Part shown: piece after piece, positions 18,189 through 25,836 of the stretch | Layout of the letters: each line of letters starts with the position of its first letter | Position numbering within the stretch: position 1 is the stretch's first letter | NCBI GenBank assembly: GCA_003153555.1 | Contig: PLZS01000095.1 | Span: 92,133-156,132 of the forward strand | Source: Candidatus Melainabacteria bacterium | GTDB taxonomy: Bacteria; Cyanobacteriota; Vampirovibrionia; Obscuribacterales; Obscuribacteraceae | DNA: 64,000 nucleotides | Direction: 5' to 3' | Program-made: the position numbers and the translations under genes | Notes under the pieces: generated by a model | Seen by the model: only the letters and a program-made list of their open reading frames with translations | Databases searched by the model: none | Told to the model about the DNA's origin: nothing

Positions 18189-19081
18189 GAACAGCAAATG
18201 GGATGAGCTTAATTGAAATGTTGTCTGCCATCTTCATCATGTCATTTGTTGCTGCCGCAATGTGTGAAGTTGCACTAGTTCAGAACTCCGTCGCCTTCAG
18301 GGTCTATGGCAAGATTGAAGGCTTGACCAGCGCTCGAAGGCTGGCGCCGACAATCGAGCGAGAAGTGCATATGGCACGCTTCATAGGTGATCAGTTCGGT
18401 AGTGGACTAATCAATGGACCCAATACTTTTCCATCAGCAGGCAATCCTGAGTACTCACAAAGCAGTTCTTCCGTTGCCGGATTTCAAGGCTACCCGTCGA
18501 CTACAAGTAACACTTCGTGGCCACTGCGACCATACACACTTGACCAGCAAACGCTAATCATTCAAGTGCCGATTTTCACAACCGACGGCTTTCCGACCAA
18601 ATCTAGCATCGCTGGTAAATGGAATGTAGACACAATCGTCTACAAGGTATTGGCTGATCAATCGAAACCAGGTCTTGGACAATTTGTTTTGCAGAAAGCA
18701 ATTTTTGCAGGCGAGCATCTCGCTGGCTATCAGCCTGCCCCGGGCATCCCTTCAAACCAACCTGAGACTATCGTCACTGGAATAGTGGGTCCAATTGATC
18801 CATCTGGTACACCAGATCCAACTGCCGGAGTACCGACGCCAAAAGTGTTCAGTTACTTCAATAAGCTTTATCCTGCGTATCAAACAACTTTTCAACAATA
18901 CCCACTTCCTGGTGCGGTTCCTCCTGGTGTGGTAAATGCCGCTGATATTCCGAATATAAATGGTGTAGCGACCAATATGGAAATAACCGGCACAGCAGCA
19001 GCAAGGAAAGATCTCACCGCGAAAACCGTTGCCTTCAGAACCGAAACCTACGTCAGATCCAACTTTACGAGCACACCATGA
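18185..19081 (+). CDS. Minor prepilin, PilW-like
   Basis: A 298-residue prepilin-like protein with a very short leader, Gly6 before Met7-Ser-Leu-Ile-Glu11 (Glu at mature +5). A hydrophobic helix runs to about residue 29. The long head is rich in Pro, Gly and Thr. It overlaps both neighbours by four bases (ATGA junctions), so the three minor-pilin genes are translationally coupled. The length and place in the middle of the operon match PilW/GspJ-type minor pilins. Confidence 0.85.
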   Translation: MRTANGMSLIEMLSAIFIMSFVAAAMCEVALVQNSVAFRVYGKIEGLTSARRLAPTIEREVHMARFIGDQFGSGLINGPNTFPSAGNPEYSQSSSSVAGFQGYPSTTSNTSWPLRPYTLDQQTLIIQVPIFTTDGFPTKSSIAGKWNVDTIVYKVLADQSKPGLGQFVLQKAIFAGEHLAGYQPAPGIPSNQPETIVTGIVGPIDPSGTPDPTAGVPTPKVFSYFNKLYPAYQTTFQQYPLPGAVPPGVVNAADIPNINGVATNMEITGTAAARKDLTAKTVAFRTETYVRSNFTSTP

Positions 19082-20637
19082 AAAATCGAAATCAAAGTGG
19101 ATTTTCACTCATTCTTGTCGTGTCACTTGGACTCATTTCGATGTTGATGGCTCTTGCAGTGTCAGCGTCTTTGGTTCCGATCTTTCAAAATATGGGCGCG
19201 CAGGGAGTAGCAAGTAGTACAGCTTCAGCTGCTGAACTCGGAATGCAATATGCCCTGGCTCAGCTGAATGTAGCAGCAAGCACCGGCACGCTAAGCAATA
19301 TTACGTCACCGATGATGGTGCCCTCGTCTTTAACGAACAATACAAATGTCGTAGCAACTATCACCCAGTTGGATACAACTCAATATCCTAATCTCGCAAG
19401 CTCTCCTATCTTTAACGCATCCGCTTACAACACTACTAGCCAATTTAAAGCAACTGACTACAGAAAACTGACTTCAGTGGCAACTTCTGGAATTAATAAA
19501 AGCACCATTAATGTTATCGTCGGCCCTTACATGATGAAATCAAGTTCGGTAGGACCGAACGCTCTCTTTTCCAATGCCTTGTTCGCGGCAAACAACCTCC
19601 AGCTTAATGGACAAGTAAGTGTGATGACTGAGACTTCATCACCGTCAGTACAGACCCAAGCAAGCATTGGAAGCAATAATCAAATTAGCCTGCTCGGCAC
19701 GCAAAACACAATAGACGGGAACGTTAATGCTTACAACGCATCAACGACTGCAACTAGCATCGTGGCGTCACCAAATTCTAAGATAAACGGAAATATAAAC
19801 TACAACGGACAAATTTCAAATCTAAGCGATCCTGGAGGTGACTCTCCATTTACGACAGACACACCAGCTAATGTAGCGCTCAACAAAGCAGGTATCGGTC
19901 CTGCACCAAACGTGCTTGCCGATGGAATCATGGGTATTCCACAGATTGGCGCGGTCACTCAAGGAGCGGCTACGGTCTTAAATCAGGCACCAGCACAGTC
20001 CATCACATCGAACTCGCCTGCGATCATGACTGTTGGCGGATCGAATACCGTTAATGTTGCGCCATCGTCTTCGGTATCAGATTTAGGTGCGATAAATCTT
20101 TCCGGCAATCAAGTAATGGTTCTAACGCCAGGGAATTACACAGCCAGTTCGATTAATATTTCTGGGAACGGCCAGATTCAGGTGAACGTTCCTGCTTCTT
20201 CAACAACAGGCGTGAGCATCTCTGTTCAAGGTAACTCATCTGGCACCACGCCGCTCTCCATTGGCGGACAGGGAATAGCGATGACCGGCAGTGCTCCTCT
20301 TGCTGCCAGCAATTTTCAGGTGTTCTACAACGGCGTCAACACCATTCAGATGAGCATGTCCTCAGGATTCAATTCATTCTATGGTTTGTTGTATGCGCCA
20401 AATGCAGATGTTAGTTTGGATACTGGCAGTATTGGCAAATTTCACGGTGCAATAGCGGCGAATAATTTGAATGTATCAGGAAAGGGAAGTATTCTCTACG
20501 ATCCTAATTCGGTCAAGCCTTCTAATGGCGGCGCCGGTGGGGTTGCTTCCGGACCTGGATATACAACACCAGGATCAGCTACGCAACAGTTCAATGTGCT
20601 GTCATGGCAGGAACCAACTCGTGCCATGGCTCCGTAA
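19078..20637 (+). CDS. PilX-like large minor-pilin protein
   Basis: A 519-residue protein with a prepilin-like N-terminus (Ser-Gly8 before Phe9-Ser-Leu-Ile-Leu13) that lacks the +5 Glu, as is usual for PilX/GspK-type members. The helix covers about 9-32. The large head has repeated Gly-Asn and Asn-Gly turns (for example around Leu-Asn-Gly-Gln-Val and Ile-Ser-Gly-Asn-Gly-Gln) that suggest a beta-helix or beta-solenoid, like the domain common behind PilX N-termini. It closes the operon. A surface adhesin or tip role is inferred. Confidence 0.82.
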   Translation: MKNRNQSGFSLILVVSLGLISMLMALAVSASLVPIFQNMGAQGVASSTASAAELGMQYALAQLNVAASTGTLSNITSPMMVPSSLTNNTNVVATITQLDTTQYPNLASSPIFNASAYNTTSQFKATDYRKLTSVATSGINKSTINVIVGPYMMKSSSVGPNALFSNALFAANNLQLNGQVSVMTETSSPSVQTQASIGSNNQISLLGTQNTIDGNVNAYNASTTATSIVASPNSKINGNINYNGQISNLSDPGGDSPFTTDTPANVALNKAGIGPAPNVLADGIMGIPQIGAVTQGAATVLNQAPAQSITSNSPAIMTVGGSNTVNVAPSSSVSDLGAINLSGNQVMVLTPGNYTASSINISGNGQIQVNVPASSTTGVSISVQGNSSGTTPLSIGGQGIAMTGSAPLAASNFQVFYNGVNTIQMSMSSGFNSFYGLLYAPNADVSLDTGSIGKFHGAIAANNLNVSGKGSILYDPNSVKPSNGGAGGVASGPGYTTPGSATQQFNVLSWQEPTRAMAP

Positions 20638-20706
20638 TGATGTAACTGGATCTTTGTCCACTGGTTGCCATTGGACTCATTGGACTAGCTTTATCCAAGA
20701 TTTGCC

Positions 20707-21167
20707 ATACTCAACTGCGGAGAAAGTAGAGCTGAACAATGAGAGTTCAGTATGAATGATCAAATTCCAGGCGAATTGGCGGCGATGATATTTTTGGTGC
20801 CTTTGCTCTGTCCGCTACTTTTTGCAAGTAAGCTTTTGGTTTTTTATTTTGTGAAACCCTCTGCGAAGTGGCAAATTTGGGCCCTGCCGATTGTCTTAGC
20901 ATTTCTAGAATGTATCTTGCTGATGTACAGCATCAGGCTCGTGAGTGAGCTGCACCACGGAGCTCTTCACGAAATGAATGCGTGGCTTTTGTCCGAGGTG
21001 GTTTACTTTTTCACTATAATCTTGATTGATGCGTTGGCGCTATTTATTGCGAAGTCACTTCGTCCTAAGCTTATTGTGTCGCTAATTGCGATTGATCTCG
21101 CAATTACTCCGCTTATCGCCAATGTGATGGTTACTTTGCATTGAATCATTTCAGCAATGATAGGAAA
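20707..21167. repeat. Duplicated segment, left copy
   Basis: This segment and 23239-23699 align at a constant offset of 2532 bases with no net gap. They are nearly identical from 20735, and homology continues more weakly back to ATACTCAA at 20707. The copy includes one complete membrane-protein gene plus its leader and 23 bases after the stop. The same orientation of both copies means homologous recombination could delete everything between them. Confidence 0.9.
20752..21144 (+). CDS. Four-helix membrane protein, left duplicate
   Basis: A 130-residue protein with about four hydrophobic segments (near 10-32, 42-62, 80-102 and 107-128) and short polar loops. I do not recognise the family. It differs from the protein at 23284-23676 by only eight conservative substitutions. 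GAGAG precedes the ATG. The pair encloses a cysteine-peptidase gene and its partner on the opposite strand, so a membrane-bound protective (immunity) role is possible, but nothing in the sequence proves it. Confidence 0.75.
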   Translation: MNDQIPGELAAMIFLVPLLCPLLFASKLLVFYFVKPSAKWQIWALPIVLAFLECILLMYSIRLVSELHHGALHEMNAWLLSEVVYFFTIILIDALALFIAKSLRPKLIVSLIAIDLAITPLIANVMVTLH

Positions 21168-21349
21168 ATGTCTTCATTGTCACCTCAACCAGCCGTCGCC
21201 TGCAGCTACTTTGAAACAACGAAATCCGTGACAAAGATTCGCGTAAAATTACTGCCGCGCTCTCGACAACAGTTCGAGAAGAAGGTTCTGATTAAACTCA
21301 TAGGTTCTGATTCTTGTTCAAAGTCGCGATGTGAAAATTTCCTTCCCAA

Positions 21350-21922
21350 CTAATCTCCAAAGGCACGCAGCTTATCTGGGTCTACTTTATAATCTCTCGC
21401 CTCGTTGAATCGAACTATGCATTCCATCAGTTCTTTAGTTTCATTGTCGCCCTGCGGAGTAAGGAAGAATCGATAGGACTGAGCGGGGTCTTCCCATCTG
21501 CCTCGCCACGAGTCATGCTCCGATTTCAAAACATAAAAGTAATCCATTTTGCTCAGAGTGAGAGCGTGATCGCTTTTTCGCGCGTCGCTTTGGCAAACCA
21601 ACTCGTATTGTGCATTGCCCTCTGCGTTTGGTTCTTTCAACATCAGCGACACTGGAAATAACTTCTCGTTGCCGTTATCCAATTTAATTCCTGATCGAAC
21701 AATTGAATCGAAATTGAATATTGATTGCTCAAGCAAGTGTCCACCATAGTCATTAATACTTAGAAAATCGAAGAGCTTGTCGTGGCTAATACTGGGGCTT
21801 TGCGAGTCGCTCTCCGCACTTACCGTGAACGCGAATTCAACATTCCCATTGTCGCTGTCGCACTGCACACGGTACATTCCATGTCCGTCTGAGATGATCG
21901 CTAGTGGCTGTACTTTCCACAT
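21350..21922 (-). CDS. Unknown protein paired with the C39-like peptidase
   Basis: A 190-residue soluble protein that I do not recognise. It has no signal peptide or membrane helix, is acidic overall, and alternates beta-like and charged stretches. It starts 15 bases after the stop of the peptidase gene, with GGAGAC before its ATG, and so shares that transcript. In polymorphic toxin loci the gene directly after the toxin is usually its immunity protein. That is the leading guess here and is based on position only. Confidence 0.65.
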   Translation of the reverse strand: MWKVQPLAIISDGHGMYRVQCDSDNGNVEFAFTVSAESDSQSPSISHDKLFDFLSINDYGGHLLEQSIFNFDSIVRSGIKLDNGNEKLFPVSLMLKEPNAEGNAQYELVCQSDARKSDHALTLSKMDYFYVLKSEHDSWRGRWEDPAQSYRFFLTPQGDNETKELMECIVRFNEARDYKVDPDKLRAFGD

Positions 21923-21937
21923 TTCTTGATTGTCTCC

Positions 21938-23113
21938 TCAATTCTTGAAAACAACACCAGACCAGATTTTGATAAATGTATTCCGAAGCATTTCGTATTC
22001 TGTACCTTTCAAAGGATCGCGAATGCAGATATTGCCTGCTTCATTGATACCGTCCACGACAACTGTGTGGGCCATCGCTTCGTGGGTTTTGAGCTCTGCA
22101 CCAAAGGGGCGATTTTGCCTCAATAATTTCTCGAGTTCAACCGGTCTGTGTGCTTCTTTGTGCCTGGCTGTTTTCCACTCCGTTCCCAATTCTCGCGCCA
22201 ACCCGTCTATTGTACCAGCGGCGTGTTTCCCGCGTTCTGCCCATCTTTCCAGTATTTCTCTGCCCCAGTTCCCGCTCATCGCTTCCATCAGAGTTCTTTG
22301 ATCAATTGCGCCATTCGTTAGCATCTCCCCAACGGCGCCTACGCACGCACACGGATGGTATTGCTGCACGACACTTTTTGAGACGCGTTCGTTGATTTTT
22401 TTCCAATCTCCGCCGGCGCCGGCTAAGTGTTTGATGTTGGCTTCGCTAACCGTTTCGCCATGAATGAGTTTCTCCATTTTATTGTTCAGTGTTGCAATTC
22501 TTTCGCTGATATTTTGTATAGAGTTTTTCGCGCTCTCAAAGGTTGCTGAGATTCTTGTTACTTCGTTTTCTTCTTTGACTAACAACAGTCCTTTGGACGC
22601 CAAATTGAGAGAAGCGGCTTCGGGCAAGAGTTCTGGAACGACCACGAACGCTGCTGCAGTTGGTAGAACGTCATGTCCGAATACTCTACCTTGTTCGTGA
22701 GGTGATAGCTTTGAGTAATTGTCCAAGCCACTTTTGATGAGGTTAGAAACGTAACTTGAAGAGCCCTGAGCATCATTGCACAAGCCTTTTGTGTCACCTT
22801 TTGCTATCTTTTCACCGACGTACTGAACTGCTGCTTCCGCCACAAATGTCGTTGATACAACCGTACCAACTGTACTTTTCGCAATGTGGGAAACTGTTTC
22901 CATTGGATGTGAAACTGCTTTGATACCAGATTGAATGGTATCGGAAACAGCTTGCTCAATTCCTTGCCCGGTACCGCTCCAAAATTGCTGGGGACATCCA
23001 AATGGGTTTTGTTGATGTGGTCCCCATGCATCAAGTAGCGCGGCGTGTAAGCCCGCTGTTTGCTGCCTGGCTGTGCTTGAATCGGTTGTGTGAATTTGCT
23101 CAATTGATTGCAT
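21938..23113 (-). CDS. Protein with C-terminal C39-like cysteine peptidase domain
   Basis: A 391-residue protein. The N-terminal two thirds has a Gln/His-rich leader (about 1-45), alanine/valine-rich amphipathic helices (70-110, 150-175) and a helical stretch (195-240). The C-terminal domain resembles bacteriocin-processing (C39-type) and papain-fold proteases. Gln251 lies six residues before Cys257, which is followed by Val-Gly-Ala. His349 begins His-Thr-Val-Val-Val-Asp-Gly, and Asp366 is in Ile-Arg-Asp-Pro. These fit an oxyanion Gln and a Cys-His-Asp triad. No ABC transporter domain is attached, so it is not a standard C39 exporter. A secreted or contact-delivered toxin, or an intracellular regulator, are both possible. 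Confidence 0.7.
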   Translation of the reverse strand: MQSIEQIHTTDSSTARQQTAGLHAALLDAWGPHQQNPFGCPQQFWSGTGQGIEQAVSDTIQSGIKAVSHPMETVSHIAKSTVGTVVSTTFVAEAAVQYVGEKIAKGDTKGLCNDAQGSSSYVSNLIKSGLDNYSKLSPHEQGRVFGHDVLPTAAAFVVVPELLPEAASLNLASKGLLLVKEENEVTRISATFESAKNSIQNISERIATLNNKMEKLIHGETVSEANIKHLAGAGGDWKKINERVSKSVVQQYHPCACVGAVGEMLTNGAIDQRTLMEAMSGNWGREILERWAERGKHAAGTIDGLARELGTEWKTARHKEAHRPVELEKLLRQNRPFGAELKTHEAMAHTVVVDGINEAGNICIRDPLKGTEYEMLRNTFIKIWSGVVFKN

Positions 23114-23238
23114 AAGAGTATCCCGGTTTCGATGCTCTCAATTTAGTCGCTGGATTTGGCAAAACGTTGGCATCGCGACGGAAGCATTCTGACCACTCCC
23201 TTCAGCTGACCCTAACGATGGATGAACTTCATACCGCT

Positions 23239-23699
23239 ATACTCAAGCTGTGGAGATAGGCAGGCAAACAATGAGAGCTGACTATGAATGATCAAATTCC
23301 AGGCGAATTGGCGGCGATGATATTTTTGGTGCCTTTGCTTTGCCCGCTTCTTTTTGCAAGTAAGCTTTTAGTTTTGTATTTTGTGAAACCATCCGCGAAA
23401 TGGCAAATCTGGGCCCTGCCGATTGCCTTGGCAGTTCTAGAGTGTATCTTGCTGATGTACAGCTTTAGACTCGTGAGTGAGCTGCACCATGGAGCTCTTC
23501 ACGAAATGAATGCGTGGCTTTTGTCCGAAGTGGTTTACTTTTTTACTATAATCTTGATTGATGTGTTGGCGCTACTTATTGCGAAGTCACTTCGTCCTAA
23601 GCTTATTGTGTCGCTAATTGTGATCGATCTCGCTATTACTCCGCTTGTCGCCAACGTGATGGTTACTTTGCATTGAATCATTTCAGCAATGATAGGAAA
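23239..23699. repeat. Duplicated segment, right copy
   Basis: Partner of 20707-21167, in the same orientation. After 23699 the two copies diverge abruptly, which marks the end of the duplicated unit at GATAGGAAA. Confidence 0.9.
23284..23676 (+). CDS. Four-helix membrane protein, right duplicate
   Basis: A 130-residue membrane protein, 122 of 130 residues identical to the one at 20752-21144. All eight changes are hydrophobic-for-hydrophobic and lie in predicted helices, which indicates selection to keep the protein intact after duplication. The leader and AACAATGAGAG ribosome-site region are also duplicated. The function is unknown; see the left copy. Confidence 0.75.
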   Translation: MNDQIPGELAAMIFLVPLLCPLLFASKLLVLYFVKPSAKWQIWALPIALAVLECILLMYSFRLVSELHHGALHEMNAWLLSEVVYFFTIILIDVLALLIAKSLRPKLIVSLIVIDLAITPLVANVMVTLH

Positions 23700-23725
23700 G
23701 TTAGCTCGGGACGACGATTGAGATT

Positions 23726-23761
23726 GCACCACATTTGGTGATCGCACCACATTTGGTGATC
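23726..23761. repeat. Two tandem 18-bp palindromic units
   Basis: GCACCACATTTGGTGATC occurs twice back to back without a spacer. Each unit contains the inverted repeat CACCA, CATT, TGGTG. The perfect copies suggest a recent duplication or a double operator. They lie between the right membrane gene and the convergent gene ending at 23850. Confidence 0.85.
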
Positions 23762-23802
23762 GCCGATGACTGCGAATTTAAATCGAAACTGAGAGCTTTA
23801 TT

Positions 23803-23849
23803 GCGTCTCGCGCACCAAGTGAACTGATGAAAATTCACTCGTGAGACGC
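23803..23849. terminator. Bipartite hairpin at the 3' end of the 124-residue gene
   Basis: Outer arms GCGTCTC and GAGACGC and inner arms AGTGAA and TTCACT pair to form a two-step stem directly after the stop codon of the minus-strand gene at 23850. No clear T-run follows on the minus strand, so termination is probable but not certain. Confidence 0.5.
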
Positions 23850-24224
23850 CTACTGTAGATTCTTGGGCTGCGGCAGATCATCAGAAATGTCAACACACCC
23901 TTTTTCCCAAGCTTCCTCTAGTTTGTCTGCTCCGAATCTATTGAACGCATCAAGCACTGTTACTACTTCATCTTCCGGCGACGTTTTATAAGACCGCAAC
24001 CATCCGTCATGAGACACATAGCAAGTTAAATCAGACTGTGCCAATACCGTCTTGACAAACAGGTCCGGGAGCTGGTAGTCGAGCTTGGCTCGATCTTGAC
24101 TCTGAACAATGCTCGCCTCATTTTTCAACCAGATCAGAAATTCTTGCCAATCTCGGTTTGATTCCGCAACGCTTCTAAATGGCTCTACATTTCGAACGAC
24201 GGATCTGAGCTGCCAGTACTTCAT
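23850..24224 (-). CDS. Small acidic protein of unknown function
   Basis: A 124-residue soluble protein, not recognised. It is rich in Trp and acidic residues and has no membrane helix or signal peptide. ATG 24222-24224 is chosen because AGGTGA lies five bases before it; a GTG at 24231-24233 is the longer alternative. It directly follows the frameshifted gene at 24237-24598 on the same strand. This resembles a toxin-remnant and immunity pair, but the role is a guess. Confidence 0.6.
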   Translation of the reverse strand: MKYWQLRSVVRNVEPFRSVAESNRDWQEFLIWLKNEASIVQSQDRAKLDYQLPDLFVKTVLAQSDLTCYVSHDGWLRSYKTSPEDEVVTVLDAFNRFGADKLEEAWEKGCVDISDDLPQPKNLQ

Positions 24225-24236
24225 TTCTATCACCTA

Positions 24237-24598
24237 TTACCGGCTATTCAGCGGTATCGCGTTGACTTTATATCCGAGCGACTCCCACATCTTAATCGTT
24301 GCATCCCATTGTTGCTCAGGTACCTCAGTCCCATTTGGTCCACAACTTCCTCTGCAATTGGTGCCTTTGCTCCCATGAAGAAGAATGCGTTAAACGTAGC
24401 TTCGGCAGAAACTTTTGACTTTTGCTCGGGCGTCATCTTTTCAAAAGCACCAGGTGCATTCCAGATGGCGTGCTGTGCATCCTGGCTCAGTTGGCTGATG
24501 TCATTGAACAGGGTTTGTAAGTTGTTTTCGGCGTAGTAATGCTTTGCGTTTACCGCGCCGCCGAAAATCATGTGATCAGTAGCGCCTGGCTGGGCCAT
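24237..24598 (-). pseudogene. Frameshifted small gene, possible toxin remnant
   Basis: The frame from ATG 24598 reads sensibly through Ala-Pro-Ile-Ala-Glu-Glu-Val-Val-Asp-Gln-Met-Gly, then turns into an Arg/Ser-rich tail ending at 24248. The next frame reads Gly-Thr-Glu-Val-Pro-Glu-Gln-Gln-Trp-Asp-Ala-Thr-Ile-Lys, then Met-Trp-Glu-Ser-Leu-Gly-Tyr, to a stop at 24237. That stop sits 12 bases before the next gene's start. The second reading looks much more like protein, so a one-base indel near 24310-24350 has probably split the gene. A sequencing or assembly error would give the same picture. The intact protein would be about 120 residues, of unknown family. Confidence 0.6.
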
Positions 24599-24608
24599 AC
24601 CCTCGATG

Positions 24609-24737
24609 CTAATTTAGTTGGATTTGCGAAGTACTATTGAATTGCTGGTATTCGCTCGCCGATGGTTGCCACGCTAGCTGTTGTGTCGCTGGCGGCGCTT
24701 CTTGTGGTCTGTACTGCTCGCGTGGGGAATCGCTCAT
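24609..24737 (-). CDS. Short Gln/Pro-rich reading frame upstream of the frameshifted gene
   Basis: A 42-codon frame from ATG 24735-24737 to TAG 24609. It is Gln-, Pro- and Ser-rich with no hydrophobic stretch. It ends ten bases before the ATG at 24598 and is in a different frame from it. Its composition recalls the Gln-rich leader of the C39-like protein. It could be the detached N-terminus of the frameshifted gene, or a leader peptide. No good ribosome site is visible. Confidence 0.35.
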   Translation of the reverse strand: MSDSPREQYRPQEAPPATQQLAWQPSASEYQQFNSTSQIQLN

Positions 24738-24790
24738 AAGATCAAGTTACTACTAAGATCTGTCTAAGTTTTGGCACGGAGTTCTAATCG

Positions 24791-25228
24791 TTATGCTTTG
24801 AACAACCGATCATCAAATTCGAATGTGTGTGTTTCTAGCGTTCTCACACCAGCCATCTCGCTGTGCGCAGGATTTAAGATTACATCGTATTGTACATATA
24901 GCACTGCAGATGGTACTAAAAGTGCAAGCGTTCGTCTGTTCTTCAGCCATTCATCTCCGAAGATCGCGGCGTCGCGTTCGTTCGGTGCAGTAGGCTTTGG
25001 GAAGCTTTCGATGGCAATGGTGTCTGGTATTTCGATTTTCGACCACACCAAATCTGTTGGTAAATTGTCGAAATCGACGTGCACTAAGTATTCCAATGCA
25101 GCAAGTGACAAGTGCATAGATGTGTACACGGCAGGGTGACCAGGCGAGTTCCAGCGACCGCCGTATAACCGCGCGCCTTCACCATCTAACGCCACGTGAG
25201 GACGTCCGCAAATTCGGTACACGAACAT
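24791..25228 (-). CDS. RES-domain toxin
   Basis: A 145-residue RES-domain protein, the toxin of the Xre/RES (type II) toxin-antitoxin family, which depletes NAD+ by hydrolysis or phosphorolysis. The conserved N-terminal Val-Tyr-Arg, the Tyr-Gly-Gly-Arg-Trp-Asn-Ser-Pro-Gly box (about 22-30) and Tyr-Thr-Ser-x-x-Leu-Ser-Leu-Ala-Ala-Leu-Glu (about 35-46) are present. The residues expected for activity therefore seem intact. Its ATG overlaps the stop of the antitoxin gene by one base (TAATG), so it is translated by coupling after the antitoxin. Confidence 0.92.
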   Translation of the reverse strand: MFVYRICGRPHVALDGEGARLYGGRWNSPGHPAVYTSMHLSLAALEYLVHVDFDNLPTDLVWSKIEIPDTIAIESFPKPTAPNERDAAIFGDEWLKNRRTLALLVPSAVLYVQYDVILNPAHSEMAGVRTLETHTFEFDDRLFKA

Positions 25229-25653
25229 TATGAATAAATGCCATGAGCGATTCGACCGAGTAAAGATTCGACTATTCGAGCACCGTAATCAGTTTTCAGC
25301 AACTCCAGCGGAAGGTGTTCTTTGAGTGCACGGTTTGCTGTTCTCAGCCATTTCCGCGCTTTCACGTCGTTGCCGAAAACTTCAACTGCAAAATCATGAA
25401 TACGTGCCAGTCTGGCAATGATGTCTGATTCTTCAGGACTGAATCTCTTTTCGATTTTTCTGCGCGCAAGTGTTCTCGCTGCGATGAAAGTATTCACCTC
25501 AGTGTCATCAATGATGCCCCGACGCTTCATAGCCGCCAATGATTCAAATGGCAGACCTTGGTTCAAAATGTCGAGCATCTCAACTTCTGAATTTATGTCC
25601 TTTCTTAAGGTGACACAATCAGAAAGCGCTCGAATAACTCGATCTTTGTCCAA
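25228..25653 (-). CDS. Xre/MbcA/ParS-type antitoxin
   Basis: A 141-residue antitoxin with a helical N-terminus and a C-terminal DUF2384-type toxin-binding domain. The C-terminal segment reads Phe-Gly-Asn-Asp near 86, then Ala-x-x-Trp-Leu-Arg-Thr-Ala-Asn, and ends with a leucine-rich helix. It neutralises the RES toxin and should repress the operon. I place the start at TTG 25651-25653, not the upstream GTG 25731 or ATG 25683. AAGGAG (minus strand, 25660-25665) lies six bases before the TTG, and the ATG at 25683 overlaps the -10 box of a strong promoter. Confidence 0.87.
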   Translation of the reverse strand: MDKDRVIRALSDCVTLRKDINSEVEMLDILNQGLPFESLAAMKRRGIIDDTEVNTFIAARTLARRKIEKRFSPEESDIIARLARIHDFAVEVFGNDVKARKWLRTANRALKEHLPLELLKTDYGARIVESLLGRIAHGIYS

Positions 25654-25681
25654 CGGTTGCTCCTTTTGCCATTCGCCTACC

Positions 25682-25710
25682 ATTATACTGCCATTTGGCA
25701 ATATTGGCAA
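25682..25710 (-). promoter_or_regulatory. Promoter and likely operator of the Xre/RES operon
   Basis: On the minus strand TTGCCA (25705-25710), a 17-base spacer, and TATAAT (25682-25687) form a near-consensus sigma-70 promoter. The spacer holds the palindrome TGCCA, TT, TGGCA (plus strand) and a second TTGGCAA, so repressor half-sites overlap the promoter, as expected for autoregulation by the antitoxin. Confidence 0.88.
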
Positions 25711-25836
25711 ATTAGGGTGGTTCTTACCCACTTAACCCTGATGTCAGAAAAATCATGGATGTGTGCGCTGAAGGTGAATCACTGAACCTTGAAGTTCGCC
25801 CCGCAAAAATTTAGAATCAAGATGCCGTCAGGTGTT

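Noticed and set aside
21141..21353. A 70-codon frame after the left membrane-protein gene
   Set aside because: It begins at a TTG inside the duplicated tail, has no counterpart after the right copy, and has no ribosome site.
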